Position numbers and translations under genes: made by a program. A stretch of DNA of 55,903 nucleotides. It comes from a virus. Positions within the stretch are counted from its first letter, which is position 1. Each line of letters begins with the position of its first letter. The stretch spans positions 1 to 55,903 of the IMG/VR virus record IMGVR_UViG_3300021085_003174; one strand, given 5' to 3'. Of this stretch, positions 43,789 to 53,268 are shown one piece after another. The notes beneath the pieces were generated by a model. That model saw only the letters and a program-made list of their open reading frames with translations. It had not been told where the DNA came from and did no database searches.

Positions 43789-44916
43789 TTATATATATGA
43801 TTTTATTACTTCTTTATAGTGTGCTTGGATGGATTTCTTATTGTGACTTATTTTTAAATTCTTAGATACGTTCTCAATTCCAGTTTTATATGTTTCGTAA
43901 TTTTCAATCACATCACTTATCTTTTCTGAAAATTTTTGTGTATCAATATCAATCCAGTTTTGAGTTTCTGTTTTATTTCCACTGACCAAAAACATAGGAT
44001 CATCTATATACTCTCGAATTGATGGAATGTTTGTTGTTAGTACTGGTGTACTGTTTAGTGCAGATTCAAATATACTACGAGAAAAGCTTTCATATCGTGA
44101 TGCTGAGATTGTTGCTTTTATACACGGGTGTTTGTATAGTTCTTTTGTTTCGTTGCTTGTGAGATGACCGTGTATTAGGTATATACTCGGATTGGTAACA
44201 TGACTATCTTTTAATATACTGGATATAGTGTCGTGTATTTTTATGTATTCCGATCTACTGTAATTTGTTGTTTCAGTTTTTAATATAAGTCCGGGTTTGA
44301 TTTTGTGTCTAGTTGATGCGAGAATAAATGATCGTATAAGTGTTTCCACATTTTTCTTATCACCCAACTGACTTGATAGTGGATTCCATGATCCTTTATA
44401 TAAAAAGCAAAACTCTTCTTTAATTGTATTTATGTGCGATTTTAATTTTGAAATGTCACTTACAATAGATTGTTGTACATGAATACATTGTGGAATTGTA
44501 GATGTTTTGGGATTTATCTGAGACGATATAATATCCCGGTGATAGTTCGTGGGAACAATTACATGATCCATTTTGTTATATGAATCAACGTCTTGTTTAG
44601 AAATTTCATCTGTGTTTATTTCACTAACCACCCCTATGTTATATTTTCCTATTTTTTTAAACTGGTTAGGTTCTCCTAGTTTAATATAAACAAACACACT
44701 TTCAATCTGCGATGAATCCATTTTCTTCTTCAGAATATTCTGAATTACTTCACTTTCCATTGTCAGAATGCTTTGGGTGTTGGGTATTGGTGTATCTATA
44801 AAGTATATTTCATATTCCGAGTTTAGAACACATATATATTCCGCAACTTCACGTGCATGATCTCCTATATCTCCGATAGATGTTATAGGTGAGTCGTATA
44901 TTAAAATAGGTTTCAT
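43789..44916 (-). CDS. Glycosyltransferase, GT4-like (GT-B fold)
   Basis: A 375-aa protein. The C-terminal nucleotide-sugar site has the EX7E pattern RYESFSRSIFESALNSTPVL (E276, E284), preceded by YLIHGHLTSNETKELY. The N-terminal domain is the acceptor half. It overlaps the next GT4 gene by 4 bp (ATGA), so two related transferases are made together. Confidence 0.9.
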   Translation of the reverse strand: MKPILIYDSPITSIGDIGDHAREVAEYICVLNSEYEIYFIDTPIPNTQSILTMESEVIQNILKKKMDSSQIESVFVYIKLGEPNQFKKIGKYNIGVVSEINTDEISKQDVDSYNKMDHVIVPTNYHRDIISSQINPKTSTIPQCIHVQQSIVSDISKLKSHINTIKEEFCFLYKGSWNPLSSQLGDKKNVETLIRSFILASTRHKIKPGLILKTETTNYSRSEYIKIHDTISSILKDSHVTNPSIYLIHGHLTSNETKELYKHPCIKATISASRYESFSRSIFESALNSTPVLTTNIPSIREYIDDPMFLVSGNKTETQNWIDIDTQKFSEKISDVIENYETYKTGIENVSKNLKISHNKKSIQAHYKEVIKSYI

Positions 44917-46151
44917 TTTATTTTTTCAAATTTGTATCTACTCGGAGGTTCATATGAGTTGATGGTTTTATCTACTTGGTCGCATACTGATTTACACATA
45001 TCATCAGTTGTGAACTTATTTTCTTTTAAGAACTCAAGATACGAATCCATTGATGGGGGTTCGTTTTTGAATGCAGACATTATGGCATCGGATGTGGATT
45101 CAACACTCACGTAGTCTGAATGTATGTATGGTGTCTTTTGAGTGCCTCTCATTAAGCTAAAATCAGGTGTTATTGAGTAAGTCCACTTTTCGTTTATTTG
45201 ATCAATTAATCCTCCCGTTTTGTTTACTATTATAGGAGTTTTGGTAGCAACCGACTCTAGTGTAGAAAGTCCAAATCCTTCATTTGACGATATATTGATT
45301 ACGCAATGTGACAGATTATACATATTATTTAACACTTGCTCATTAACAATTTCATCTGATAGTAGAACCGGAAGATCGACATATAAATCGTCCAGTAACG
45401 CATTTATATTGACTCCACGTGACGATGTTGAATTACTGTGTATTAGTAAAGTGACTGTTTTTTTATCGTCTGTATTTAACTTATGGTAAAAATCATTAAA
45501 TCCAGCGATAATGGTTGTAATTTCCTTTCTTGGTATGTTTGTTCCATTGAAAAATAAAACAAATTCATAGTCGTGTCCCAAAAAATCTTTTCTATTCTTT
45601 TGTATTGTAGATTCGGTCTGAGGTTGATATATTTGTGTATTCACTCCATGTGGAGTATAAAAAACACGTGGGTGGTTAGGTACTACTTTATTTACACATT
45701 CTAGGGTCAGTTTGCTAATACAACTAATTGTATCACAACTATCGTAATATTTTTTTAGGAAATGTGGATATGGTTTATTATCCCAAACATGATAATAAAA
45801 GATAGGACATAGACTTCTAATTTCATGTTCTGAGTTGAATAACCACTCAAATTTGTGTGGGTCGGTCATTATCAGTATGCAATCAACCGTCTCGGATTTA
45901 ATTACATTTCTTAATAGTTCAAGTGATCCATACTCATGTGTTCCGTATAACTTGAAATATACCGAATTATTTCCAGTCACTTTACTTACTGACTCGGATA
46001 GATCGATTACTTCATTTGGTGGAAGACCCGCAGCGATTTGTACAATATCGTACTTATTGGATAGTTTTAATGATATTGACCTTAGTATATTTCCCACTCC
46101 TGTGGGTTGTCTTATATCATCTCCTATTAATATTATTTTTTTATTTTGCAC
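44913..46151 (-). CDS. Glycosyltransferase, GT4 family (GT-B fold, GTG start)
   Basis: A 412-aa retaining transferase: IGDDIRQPTGVGNILRS (GxGN acceptor loop), FYTPHGVNTQIYQP, FNGTNIPRKEI and the EX7E motif NEGFGLSTLESVATKTPIIV (E291, E299). The GTG at 46151 is supported by a promoter whose -10 ends 6 nt upstream. It is the first gene of the glycosyltransferase operon. Confidence 0.93.
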   Translation of the reverse strand: MQNKKIILIGDDIRQPTGVGNILRSISLKLSNKYDIVQIAAGLPPNEVIDLSESVSKVTGNNSVYFKLYGTHEYGSLELLRNVIKSETVDCILIMTDPHKFEWLFNSEHEIRSLCPIFYYHVWDNKPYPHFLKKYYDSCDTISCISKLTLECVNKVVPNHPRVFYTPHGVNTQIYQPQTESTIQKNRKDFLGHDYEFVLFFNGTNIPRKEITTIIAGFNDFYHKLNTDDKKTVTLLIHSNSTSSRGVNINALLDDLYVDLPVLLSDEIVNEQVLNNMYNLSHCVINISSNEGFGLSTLESVATKTPIIVNKTGGLIDQINEKWTYSITPDFSLMRGTQKTPYIHSDYVSVESTSDAIMSAFKNEPPSMDSYLEFLKENKFTTDDMCKSVCDQVDKTINSYEPPSRYKFEKIK

Positions 46152-46157
46152 ACTTGT

Positions 46158-46185
46158 ATAGTATGCTATAAAAAACGATTGTCAA
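46158..46185 (-). promoter_or_regulatory. Sigma70-like promoter of the glycosyltransferase operon
   Basis: Minus strand: TTGACA (46185-46180), 16-bp spacer, TACTAT (46163-46158), then 6 nt to the GTG start at 46151; no SD. Confidence 0.7.
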
Positions 46186-46188
46186 CAA

Positions 46189-46386
46189 CTAATATTTATT
46201 GTCGTTATCAAATATTTTTGCTTCATCAAGTTTCTTTTCAAACTTCTCATCATTCAGATACTGCTCAATTGCACGATTTACTAACTTTTGCAGAGTCATG
46301 GGTGAGTCTATTGTCTTTAATTTAAACTTAGAATAGTTGTCAGACAGAACCTTAACGGTTGTTAACTTGTAATTTGCATCATTCAT
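46189..46386 (-). CDS. Possible ribbon-helix-helix regulator (65 aa)
   Basis: The segment TTVKVLSDNYSKFKLKTI followed by MTLQKLVNRAIEQYLND fits a short beta strand and two helices, as in Arc/CopG repressors. It is not identified further. An AATATTTAT box ends 5 nt before its ATG. It lies just upstream of the glycosyltransferase promoter, so local control is conceivable. Confidence 0.6.
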   Translation of the reverse strand: MNDANYKLTTVKVLSDNYSKFKLKTIDSPMTLQKLVNRAIEQYLNDEKFEKKLDEAKIFDNDNKY

Positions 46387-46391
46387 TTATG

Positions 46392-46400
46392 ATAAATATT
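46392..46400 (-). promoter_or_regulatory. AATATTTAT box before the RHH-like gene
   Basis: Minus-strand AATATTTAT, then CATAA and the ATG at 46386; no SD. Confidence 0.4.
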
Positions 46401-46428
46401 ACCTTACACAAAAAAAAAATTATAAAAA

Positions 46429-46782
46429 TTAAATTTCACTTGACCACTTGGGTGGGTTTAGTGGACATTTGCTTGTAGATAATAGTAGCTTGCCACTACT
46501 GCACCCACATTTTAAACAACGAGCAACCTTCGTTTGTTTTATCTCTTGCCAAAACTCACACCCTCGGCAAATGGATAGTCGTTTATTCCATTGCTCACTA
46601 CTAACAACTGGACGACCTGCTCGTTGCCATTCAACTAATGCTTTTGATAGATTGTTGGCCAAGTCAAAGAAACCAACATTTGATTTAGGTTTTTCTGCAT
46701 TAGTGTTCTTTGAAGTTGATAAGTCTGCTTCTTGTGTATCATCTTCAAGTTTTTTGTATCTTTTAAAAAATCTTCTAGCCAT
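46429..46782 (-). CDS. Cysteine-rich zinc-ribbon-like protein (117 aa)
   Basis: The C-terminal half has CRGCEFW (C72, C75), CLKCGC (C89, C92, C94) and SKCP (C106), a likely structural zinc site of a kind common in marine T4-like phages. The N terminus is basic (ARRFFKRYKK). The exact role is unknown. Confidence 0.78.
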   Translation of the reverse strand: MARRFFKRYKKLEDDTQEADLSTSKNTNAEKPKSNVGFFDLANNLSKALVEWQRAGRPVVSSEQWNKRLSICRGCEFWQEIKQTKVARCLKCGCSSGKLLLSTSKCPLNPPKWSSEI

Positions 46783-46809
46783 AATTCTTCGTAATATTAT
46801 TTAATTAAA

Positions 46810-46819
46810 TATACTTATA
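46810..46819 (+). promoter_or_regulatory. TATACTTATA box upstream of the 96-aa gene
   Basis: A one-base variant of TATATTTATA, followed by GAT and the ATG at 46823; no SD. It lies in the 40-bp divergent gap that also serves the zinc-ribbon gene. Confidence 0.42.
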
Positions 46820-46822
46820 GAT

Positions 46823-47113
46823 ATGGATAATACAACTTTTCAAATCCCAAAAGACAATAATTCTCTTAAAAAAGATATTAGTAAGCGAAAGTATGAATAC
46901 ATGAAGCACATATATGAATGTTTTAAGCAAATAGACAAAAATTCTATTCCAGATAAAATAAACATTTTCTCTTTTAAAAGCACTAATTTAGAAATTGTAG
47001 TTAAAAAAGAAAGTTACGAAATTAACTTGAAAAATTTAATAAAATATTTTAGTGATATAGAAGAGTACGAAATTTGTACAGTTCTTAGTAATAAGCTTAA
47101 ATCGCTTAAATAG
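46823..47113 (+). CDS. Protein of unknown function (96 aa)
   Basis: A basic, lysine-rich helical protein (KRKYEYMKHIYECFKQID) with two short strands. It is not recognised. It is the first gene of the rightward virion block and precedes phoH. Confidence 0.68.
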   Translation: MDNTTFQIPKDNNSLKKDISKRKYEYMKHIYECFKQIDKNSIPDKINIFSFKSTNLEIVVKKESYEINLKNLIKYFSDIEEYEICTVLSNKLKSLK

Positions 47114-47177
47114 AATAATAATAATATAGACTTATAAGTATAAGACAACAATACTGTCATAACGTGGAGAAAAAACG

Positions 47178-47933
47178 ATGTCAAGAAAAAAAACCAAAAC
47201 TGTAAATAAGAATCTACTTGCCAATGCTCATATAGAGGAGGAGATGCAGGAAAACCAACTCACTCCATTAAGAAAGCTTAAAATAAAATTAAATAAGAAG
47301 TTTACTGCAAAACAAGAGGAATTAAATAAGATTGCATTAGAAGAAGATACTAAACTTATTTTCATAGATGGACCCGCAGGCACTGCAAAAACATGGTTAA
47401 GTGTTTATTGTGGATTGGAACTATTTCAAAACCAACGAATAGAGGAAATGATATATGTTAGAAGTGCAGTAGAAAGTTCGGATCAGAAACTTGGATTTCT
47501 ACCAGGAGCTCAAGATGACAAAATGGCTCCCTACCTAGAACCGTTTAAAGACAAGCTTGAAGAATTACTTAATCCAATAGACATTAGATATCTTCAAGAA
47601 GAAGAACGGATATATGGAATTCCCGTGGGTTTCCTTAGAGGAGCATCTTGGGAGAATAAATTCATACTTGTAGATGAAGCACAAAATTTGTCAGAAAAGG
47701 AAATGATTACTATTATGACTAGAATTGGAGAAAACTGCAAAGTATTTATATGTGGTGATGCAATGCAAAGTGACATTGGAAACCGGAGTGGGTTTAATAG
47801 TATACTTAACTTATTTGAAGATGAGGCCTCGAAAAACCACGGAATTCACACATATAAATTCACAGAAGAGGATATTGTGAGAAGCAAATTGGTAAAATTT
47901 ATAATTACTAAGTTAAAAAGTTTATCAAAATAA
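47178..47933 (+). CDS. phoH: PhoH-like ATPase
   Basis: A 251-aa P-loop ATPase with IDGPAGTAKTWLS (Walker A, 65-72), VRSAVESSDQKLGFLPG, ILVDEAQNLS (Walker B) and FICGDAMQSD. It matches the PhoH family common in marine phages; the cellular role remains unclear, probably RNA-related. SD TGGAG lies 8 nt before the ATG. Two TATATTTAT boxes lie downstream for the next gene. Confidence 0.95.
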   Translation: MSRKKTKTVNKNLLANAHIEEEMQENQLTPLRKLKIKLNKKFTAKQEELNKIALEEDTKLIFIDGPAGTAKTWLSVYCGLELFQNQRIEEMIYVRSAVESSDQKLGFLPGAQDDKMAPYLEPFKDKLEELLNPIDIRYLQEEERIYGIPVGFLRGASWENKFILVDEAQNLSEKEMITIMTRIGENCKVFICGDAMQSDIGNRSGFNSILNLFEDEASKNHGIHTYKFTEEDIVRSKLVKFIITKLKSLSK

Positions 47934-47970
47934 TATTTATAGAACATAAAACAATATATGTATATTTATA
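47932..47970 (+). promoter_or_regulatory. Two TATATTTATA boxes upstream of the first adhesin gene
   Basis: AATATTTATA (47932-47941) and TATATTTATA (47961-47970), both in sense orientation, 26-55 nt before the ATG at 47997. Confidence 0.55.
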
Positions 47971-47996
47971 GATTCACCGACTTTTAGAAATTTCAA

Positions 47997-49892
47997 ATGG
48001 CCAACCAAAAGATAACAGACCTAAATAGATTAAACAATCTAGATGCAGACGACCTGTTTATAGTTGTTGACACCGACTCCAAGTCCAACTCAGCGTCCCC
48101 TACAGGCGAGACCAAGGGAATATCGGCTGGATCACTTGCATCGGAGTTAAACAAGATAGCAAATAACGAAGTAGGCATTGACTTTAAACACTTACGTGAT
48201 GTACCCGATACATACGAAGAAAACAAAGGAGGTTACATAAAGATCAACAATGATGGGACGGGTATAGAGTTCACAGATTCACCTGGTGCATCAGAGCAAG
48301 TATTTCCAGGTTCGTTCCTTGAAGATCGCATCAACGGTCAACTACAAGAATATCTGATTGGGGATATTTTATATGTATCTAGTAACAATAAGTTTTCCAA
48401 ATCAAGTTGTACAAGTTTGGATACGTCGGAGGCGGTGGGTATCATACGCAAACTAAAACACACATCAAATTCTACAGATTCCAACAAACTAATAGAAAAA
48501 GTTAGTGTAGTATTTAATGGGTATATAGAATTTGAATGGGATACTAGTGTCTTGGGTGGTCCTATATCAATAGAGATGAGACCAATTGATCCAGACGATA
48601 CATCAATAACACGTGTATATAACAACCAACTACTTGAACCCGGAAAAACATATTTTCTAGGAACATCGGGAAGTTTAATGAATCTAGATCCTGCTGAATT
48701 GGTTAGTTTAGACACAACTGTATCCAAACCAATGTTGGTCGCGACATCGAAAACAACAGGTATACTTATGAATTATCGTGGACTTGTATGTTCATCAGAT
48801 GAGCAATCAAACAAGTTTGTAATATACGAACCATCGGCGTGTAACAGTATAAAAACAGGTGATATTCTTAGAATAAAACGAAGTAAAGTACGCACTTCGG
48901 TTGACAACTTTATAGTATCATCCGACTATGATGATTCGTTGCTATCGGAAAATGTACTACCTAACTTTCTTGGAAGAGAAAGTGGAACAACCGATTACGC
49001 ATTATGTAATTCAGCATCTCAGCAAAAGACAACAACAACTGCTGACAACCAGAATCCACCTGTTGAAGATGACAATTACGGATGTGATATGCTCGGAGTT
49101 GTAATAAACTCAACGAGTGACTTTTTTGAAATACAGACGAGTGGTATGGTTGAATTCACACCACCTGAATATCAATCAAACGAAACACTCACTTTACCAA
49201 GTGGGGATACTCAGTTCGTAAATCGTGAAATACAAGAAGGTCTTTTCAAAACTGGATATACATATTACGTTGAATCGTTTCCGATTAATAGTGATCAACT
49301 TGCATCAACTAATCAAACCACGGAATTAAGAAACTCTGTGTATGATTATGCTCCCGAGGAACTTAGTGAATACTATACATCGGGTGATGGAGGCAACTTA
49401 TCAGTCCTTGGTCAGAAGTTAAAACCAATATTAAACGGAACTTCTCCGTTTAGAAATACAACAATCATAGACCCGTTTGTACGAGACCACACAACCGGAA
49501 AAGTAGTATCATATTCCAAACCAGCATTTTACGCTGTGTCACCAAATAAAATTTTAATACTTAATCAACCTGCGTATCCCAACCCAAAAGACCGATGTAA
49601 CGCAGTCGATCCAACCACATGGACTCCATGTACCTACGAGGCAAGGGACTCACAGAGTTATACAATAAATCGTCCAAAAGAATTTACAGGTCAAACTGAA
49701 CTTGAAAAATTTTCAAGTGATTTCCTTAAAATCGCATGGCCTGAAGCAGGTGCCAATGACAGAAGTGTAATAACCTTCATAATTGAATATACCGAAAACA
49801 ACGAAGCAATTACTAGATTTGAATCACACGAATTAATAAAAATTGACTCGGTAGATGGTTCTAACTGGAACTACGTAAGGAAATTATCATAA
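47997..49892 (+). CDS. Adhesin or tail-fibre-like virion protein A (631 aa)
   Basis: Begins with KITDLNRLNNLDADDLFIVVD, a start often seen in phage tail-fibre proteins. Strand-rich, Ser/Thr/Asn-rich sequence follows. At about 210-255 it contains LEPGKTYFLGTSGSL and TVSKPMLVATSKTTG-ILMNYRGL. The same segment recurs in the gene at 50298. The C-terminal half is not assigned. It ends on a TAATG overlap with the next gene. A role in host attachment is inferred. Confidence 0.78.
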   Translation: MANQKITDLNRLNNLDADDLFIVVDTDSKSNSASPTGETKGISAGSLASELNKIANNEVGIDFKHLRDVPDTYEENKGGYIKINNDGTGIEFTDSPGASEQVFPGSFLEDRINGQLQEYLIGDILYVSSNNKFSKSSCTSLDTSEAVGIIRKLKHTSNSTDSNKLIEKVSVVFNGYIEFEWDTSVLGGPISIEMRPIDPDDTSITRVYNNQLLEPGKTYFLGTSGSLMNLDPAELVSLDTTVSKPMLVATSKTTGILMNYRGLVCSSDEQSNKFVIYEPSACNSIKTGDILRIKRSKVRTSVDNFIVSSDYDDSLLSENVLPNFLGRESGTTDYALCNSASQQKTTTTADNQNPPVEDDNYGCDMLGVVINSTSDFFEIQTSGMVEFTPPEYQSNETLTLPSGDTQFVNREIQEGLFKTGYTYYVESFPINSDQLASTNQTTELRNSVYDYAPEELSEYYTSGDGGNLSVLGQKLKPILNGTSPFRNTTIIDPFVRDHTTGKVVSYSKPAFYAVSPNKILILNQPAYPNPKDRCNAVDPTTWTPCTYEARDSQSYTINRPKEFTGQTELEKFSSDFLKIAWPEAGANDRSVITFIIEYTENNEAITRFESHELIKIDSVDGSNWNYVRKLS

Positions 49893-50284
49893 TGGGATCA
49901 TTATACGACATAGGAAACTTTAGATACAAGCACTTTACATTTTTTTCTTGTAAAACGGACAATAGTGATGGGTGTGACGGTTCTCCACCAAACTCAATTG
50001 ATGATAACGGAAATGATGTAGACGAGATTATAGGATTTTTAGACAGGGTGTGGCCACACAAAGGTATATTTATAGGAGATAGTTCAGAGGGAGACTATTG
50101 TTTTGTTACCTATGTAACACAAAACTCTGAAAAAATAGAAGTTAAGCAAATTTATGTATATAAACGTGTTCGTGCGGTAAATGTTTCGGAGAGTACCGCA
50201 TCGGCAACTAAGTATGTATTACAATGGGAACGTGTAATTGATCCCGTGAGGTCACTAAAACCGGGTATTACACAAAACATTTAA
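49892..50284 (+). CDS. Protein of unknown function (130 aa), virion block
   Basis: A strand-rich small protein (FRYKHFTFFSCKTDN, CFVTYVTQNSEKIEVKQIYV) coupled to the preceding adhesin by TAATG and placed just before the second adhesin. It is probably a structural partner. No family is recognised. Confidence 0.7.
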   Translation: MGSLYDIGNFRYKHFTFFSCKTDNSDGCDGSPPNSIDDNGNDVDEIIGFLDRVWPHKGIFIGDSSEGDYCFVTYVTQNSEKIEVKQIYVYKRVRAVNVSESTASATKYVLQWERVIDPVRSLKPGITQNI

Positions 50285-50297
50285 GGAATAAAAGGTT

Positions 50298-52523
50298 ATG
50301 TCAAATTCAGCATTTAATATGTCAAAGTGTGGATCAAGTGGAGGTCGTGGTGGTGCGTGTAACCCAAGTGGTTGGGCAACAATACAACCCACAGATGGAA
50401 ACGAAATAACAGTCGTATCTGACGATAAGTTAAGAAGTGCACTTAGAGAAATCCATAAAGAGTACTACGGAGACAACAAAGAGGTGGGTGGATTGAGTTC
50501 AGTAAAAGATCATGTTGACCTAGTATACGATTGTCCAAAATCAGGTGATGCAATTTATTATAACCCAATCAAAAACGGATGGGACTTAGCATCTGCTGAG
50601 TTAGATAACTCAAATTATTTTGATACAGAAAGACTCATTGAGTCACTTGCAATAGTAGAAAAAGTGTTAGTTGAATGTAAACAAGGTGACACCGAAAACA
50701 ACAGACATGAAGCACGTGTTGTGTTTTTCGGAAAAGTCACCTTTCCTGAGGACTCTACTAAACTACAACCTGGTATAGTTTACTATCTAGCAGACACCCT
50801 AGCACTCTTAAATGAAGCACAAGAAACAAACAGACAATCGGTTACATCGGGGTTAGTAGACACCGGAACATGGAAACGCATCGGATCAAATGTCGTACAC
50901 TCCAATTACGAACCAACAATTAGCAAGCCTGTTTTTGTTGCAACTGGTGAGCACACCGCAATTGTCACAAATTACAGACCACTCACGGGATCACCAACGG
51001 GTGGACGGGAATTATCAGAAGAATACAAGATTAGAGTTGATCCACATATATATACCGAATCCGATTCTGGTGATATCCTATACACAGGATGGAAAATTAG
51101 AGTTGAAAATACAGGAACAGTTACAAGTAGAAATAACCTAGTTCTTGAAATTGCGTATAATAAACTAGAAGGACCTCAAGAAAAACGTGAATATGGAGAC
51201 GGAAATGAAGCACATCCAACATTAATGGGGGCAGAAACATATGTTTATCATATAGATATCGGAGTCTTGCATAATGAAGCAGAGGCAAACGTGAAAGATG
51301 ATGACACAATTGTTTCATTTAAAATTATCGACTTTATTCCAACTGCATTTACAGAAAACACAGGTATAGGAGATGTCAACGTAAAACTCAAAGTAATGAC
51401 ACAATCAACTGCAAACATAGGCTTCAGTGATCGTTATAGTGCTCCTGAAGTTTTACTTGCTAATCAAGACGAAATAAAAACAAGCAGACTTGTACCCACA
51501 CTTGAATGGACCGGTAGTTGTGCAGACAATTTACAAAACAACAACGATATCTATGTTAAGGGAAATACTATACTACCCGCAAATGATGTAGAGTACGAAG
51601 AGGGTTCGGTATTTGAAATCAAACTCGTTGACTCAACAACACCATCAGTTGGTAGTGACGATGTATATGAATTTAAAGTTCCTATGCCATATAACATTGG
51701 ATTTAAAATTGATTCCTTGATAGAAAATAGTGAGGGTGATTATGAAAACGATGACCAGTGGACTGATGTAACAGGAACATTTAAACTATCACTACCAAGT
51801 AAAGAAATGATTGAAATAATTCCGGTTAGTTCGGGTGGTCAAACCGTTGTTGAGAAGATATTAAGAATTTCTGCGGTGTCTCTCGACGGAAAAACATTAT
51901 CAGACACACACTGGGCAAACTTATACTCTACAAGTCAACTTAAAAACAACAGAGTGGTTTGTTTATCAAATTCATGTTGTATTGATGAGTTTGAGCAGTT
52001 TATTCCTGAAAACGCTGCGAGTATTGAAAAAAGTATCACCTCAATTTTAACCAATGGAGATTCTCAGTTGTTAAACAATCTAGGGGGAGCAACATTTTAC
52101 AGTAAATCTATCAATGCACAATCTTGGCAAGGTTCTAAATCCAGACTTGCAATCTCTTGGAAAAACTTCAGAGAAAATGTAGTATTCTGTTACCCTCCAG
52201 TAGACACCGGAACTGAGGCTTCGTTTATGACAATATATGCAGATGAAGCACGTACAATAGAGTCTATTGAAAATCATGAAAAGACAGACAACGAGTCGGC
52301 ATTTTATGACCCACGATACACACTAATGGAAGTTGGTGCTCAAGATACACTAAACGGTCAGTTAGTACGTGTCACTGTAAACTCAGGATCTAAGGTTTCA
52401 GATGCACCAGAAACTTGTTTTGTCTTTAAGTTTGCTGGTAGTTTAAAAGGTACACATTTTACCCTCAAAGAATTAAAACACTTTGATACAGCATACTCCG
52501 AGCGGCAAATAAACAAGACATAG
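50298..52523 (+). CDS. Adhesin or tail-fibre-like virion protein B (741 aa)
   Basis: A large strand-rich protein. Residues about 155-225 share with protein A the segment LQPGIVYYLADTLALL ... TISKPVFVATGEHTAIVTNY (gap between the two parts), so the two are related by duplication. The N terminus is Gly/Ser/Cys rich. AAAGG SD precedes the ATG at the standard distance. It may form part of the adsorption apparatus. A glycosyltransferase gene follows after 5 nt. Confidence 0.78.
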   Translation: MSNSAFNMSKCGSSGGRGGACNPSGWATIQPTDGNEITVVSDDKLRSALREIHKEYYGDNKEVGGLSSVKDHVDLVYDCPKSGDAIYYNPIKNGWDLASAELDNSNYFDTERLIESLAIVEKVLVECKQGDTENNRHEARVVFFGKVTFPEDSTKLQPGIVYYLADTLALLNEAQETNRQSVTSGLVDTGTWKRIGSNVVHSNYEPTISKPVFVATGEHTAIVTNYRPLTGSPTGGRELSEEYKIRVDPHIYTESDSGDILYTGWKIRVENTGTVTSRNNLVLEIAYNKLEGPQEKREYGDGNEAHPTLMGAETYVYHIDIGVLHNEAEANVKDDDTIVSFKIIDFIPTAFTENTGIGDVNVKLKVMTQSTANIGFSDRYSAPEVLLANQDEIKTSRLVPTLEWTGSCADNLQNNNDIYVKGNTILPANDVEYEEGSVFEIKLVDSTTPSVGSDDVYEFKVPMPYNIGFKIDSLIENSEGDYENDDQWTDVTGTFKLSLPSKEMIEIIPVSSGGQTVVEKILRISAVSLDGKTLSDTHWANLYSTSQLKNNRVVCLSNSCCIDEFEQFIPENAASIEKSITSILTNGDSQLLNNLGGATFYSKSINAQSWQGSKSRLAISWKNFRENVVFCYPPVDTGTEASFMTIYADEARTIESIENHEKTDNESAFYDPRYTLMEVGAQDTLNGQLVRVTVNSGSKVSDAPETCFVFKFAGSLKGTHFTLKELKHFDTAYSERQINKT

Positions 52524-52528
52524 GGAAC

Positions 52529-53254
52529 ATGGACATAAGTCTTGTGATACCTATATTTAATTTGTGTGAATATAGACTACGAAATCTTGCGTTCATCTTG
52601 CATCATATTACCAACTCGGGACTATCTCGTAATATAAGTGTGATCGAACAAGAAACAGAAAACATACACTCACATAATATCACAGATAGATTTCCAAATG
52701 TAAGCCATATAAAATACAATCTAAACCAAACCAAATTTAATAAGTCAAAATTATTAAATACACATATTCAAAAAATAAAATCCGACTACATTTGGGTGTA
52801 TGACGTGGACGTATACTTAGATGTAGATTATGTATTGTCCCAAATTCCAAGTGACATACAACTTGTCAGGCCGTTTGAGTTCATAATTCATTTAAACGAA
52901 CATGAAAGCACCTATTTATTCAAATCAAGTCTCATAAAAACAAAAAAATCTGAAAATAAACTTAACTATGCGTTTGGAAAGTATAGTTTCATATTAAAAA
53001 CAAACCAGTTCAGACAAATAATGGGATATGACGAGAGATACGAGGGATGGGGGTTTCAGGATCTTGATTTAATCTCAAGATTGCCAAAGAAAATCTATTC
53101 AGGGTATACTAAAAATATAGCATTTCATTTGTATCACCCAAGTGCATCAAGAGAAAACTACAAAAAAAATAAAGAATTGTTTAGTAAAAAAGGAAACTTT
53201 AAAAAACTTATACCAAAAAAGAAAAAAGTGCTTGATAAAAAAACAAAACTATAA
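52529..53254 (+). CDS. Glycosyltransferase (GT-A, galactosyltransferase-like)
   Basis: A 241-aa protein: SLVIPIFNLCEYRLRNLAF, WVYDVDVYLDVDYV (DxD) and the GT7-type motif GYDERYEGWGFQDLDLISRL. The C terminus is lysine-rich. Its position directly behind an adhesin gene suggests that it may modify virion proteins or the cell-surface receptor; unproven. The TTGATA -35 of the next promoter lies in its 3' end. Confidence 0.87.
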   Translation: MDISLVIPIFNLCEYRLRNLAFILHHITNSGLSRNISVIEQETENIHSHNITDRFPNVSHIKYNLNQTKFNKSKLLNTHIQKIKSDYIWVYDVDVYLDVDYVLSQIPSDIQLVRPFEFIIHLNEHESTYLFKSSLIKTKKSENKLNYAFGKYSFILKTNQFRQIMGYDERYEGWGFQDLDLISRLPKKIYSGYTKNIAFHLYHPSASRENYKKNKELFSKKGNFKKLIPKKKKVLDKKTKL

Positions 53255-53260
53255 TATAAT
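53232..53260 (+). promoter_or_regulatory. Sigma70-like promoter of the HD-domain gene
   Basis: TTGATA (53232-53237), 17-bp spacer, perfect TATAAT (53255-53260), then 8 nt to the ATG at 53269; no SD. Confidence 0.7.
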
Positions 53261-53268
53261 TTGGTATT

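Noticed and set aside
49892-50284. Start of the 130-aa gene as a frameshifted continuation of the upstream adhesin
   Set aside because: A clean TAATG stop/start overlap and an independent sequence composition support two genes.
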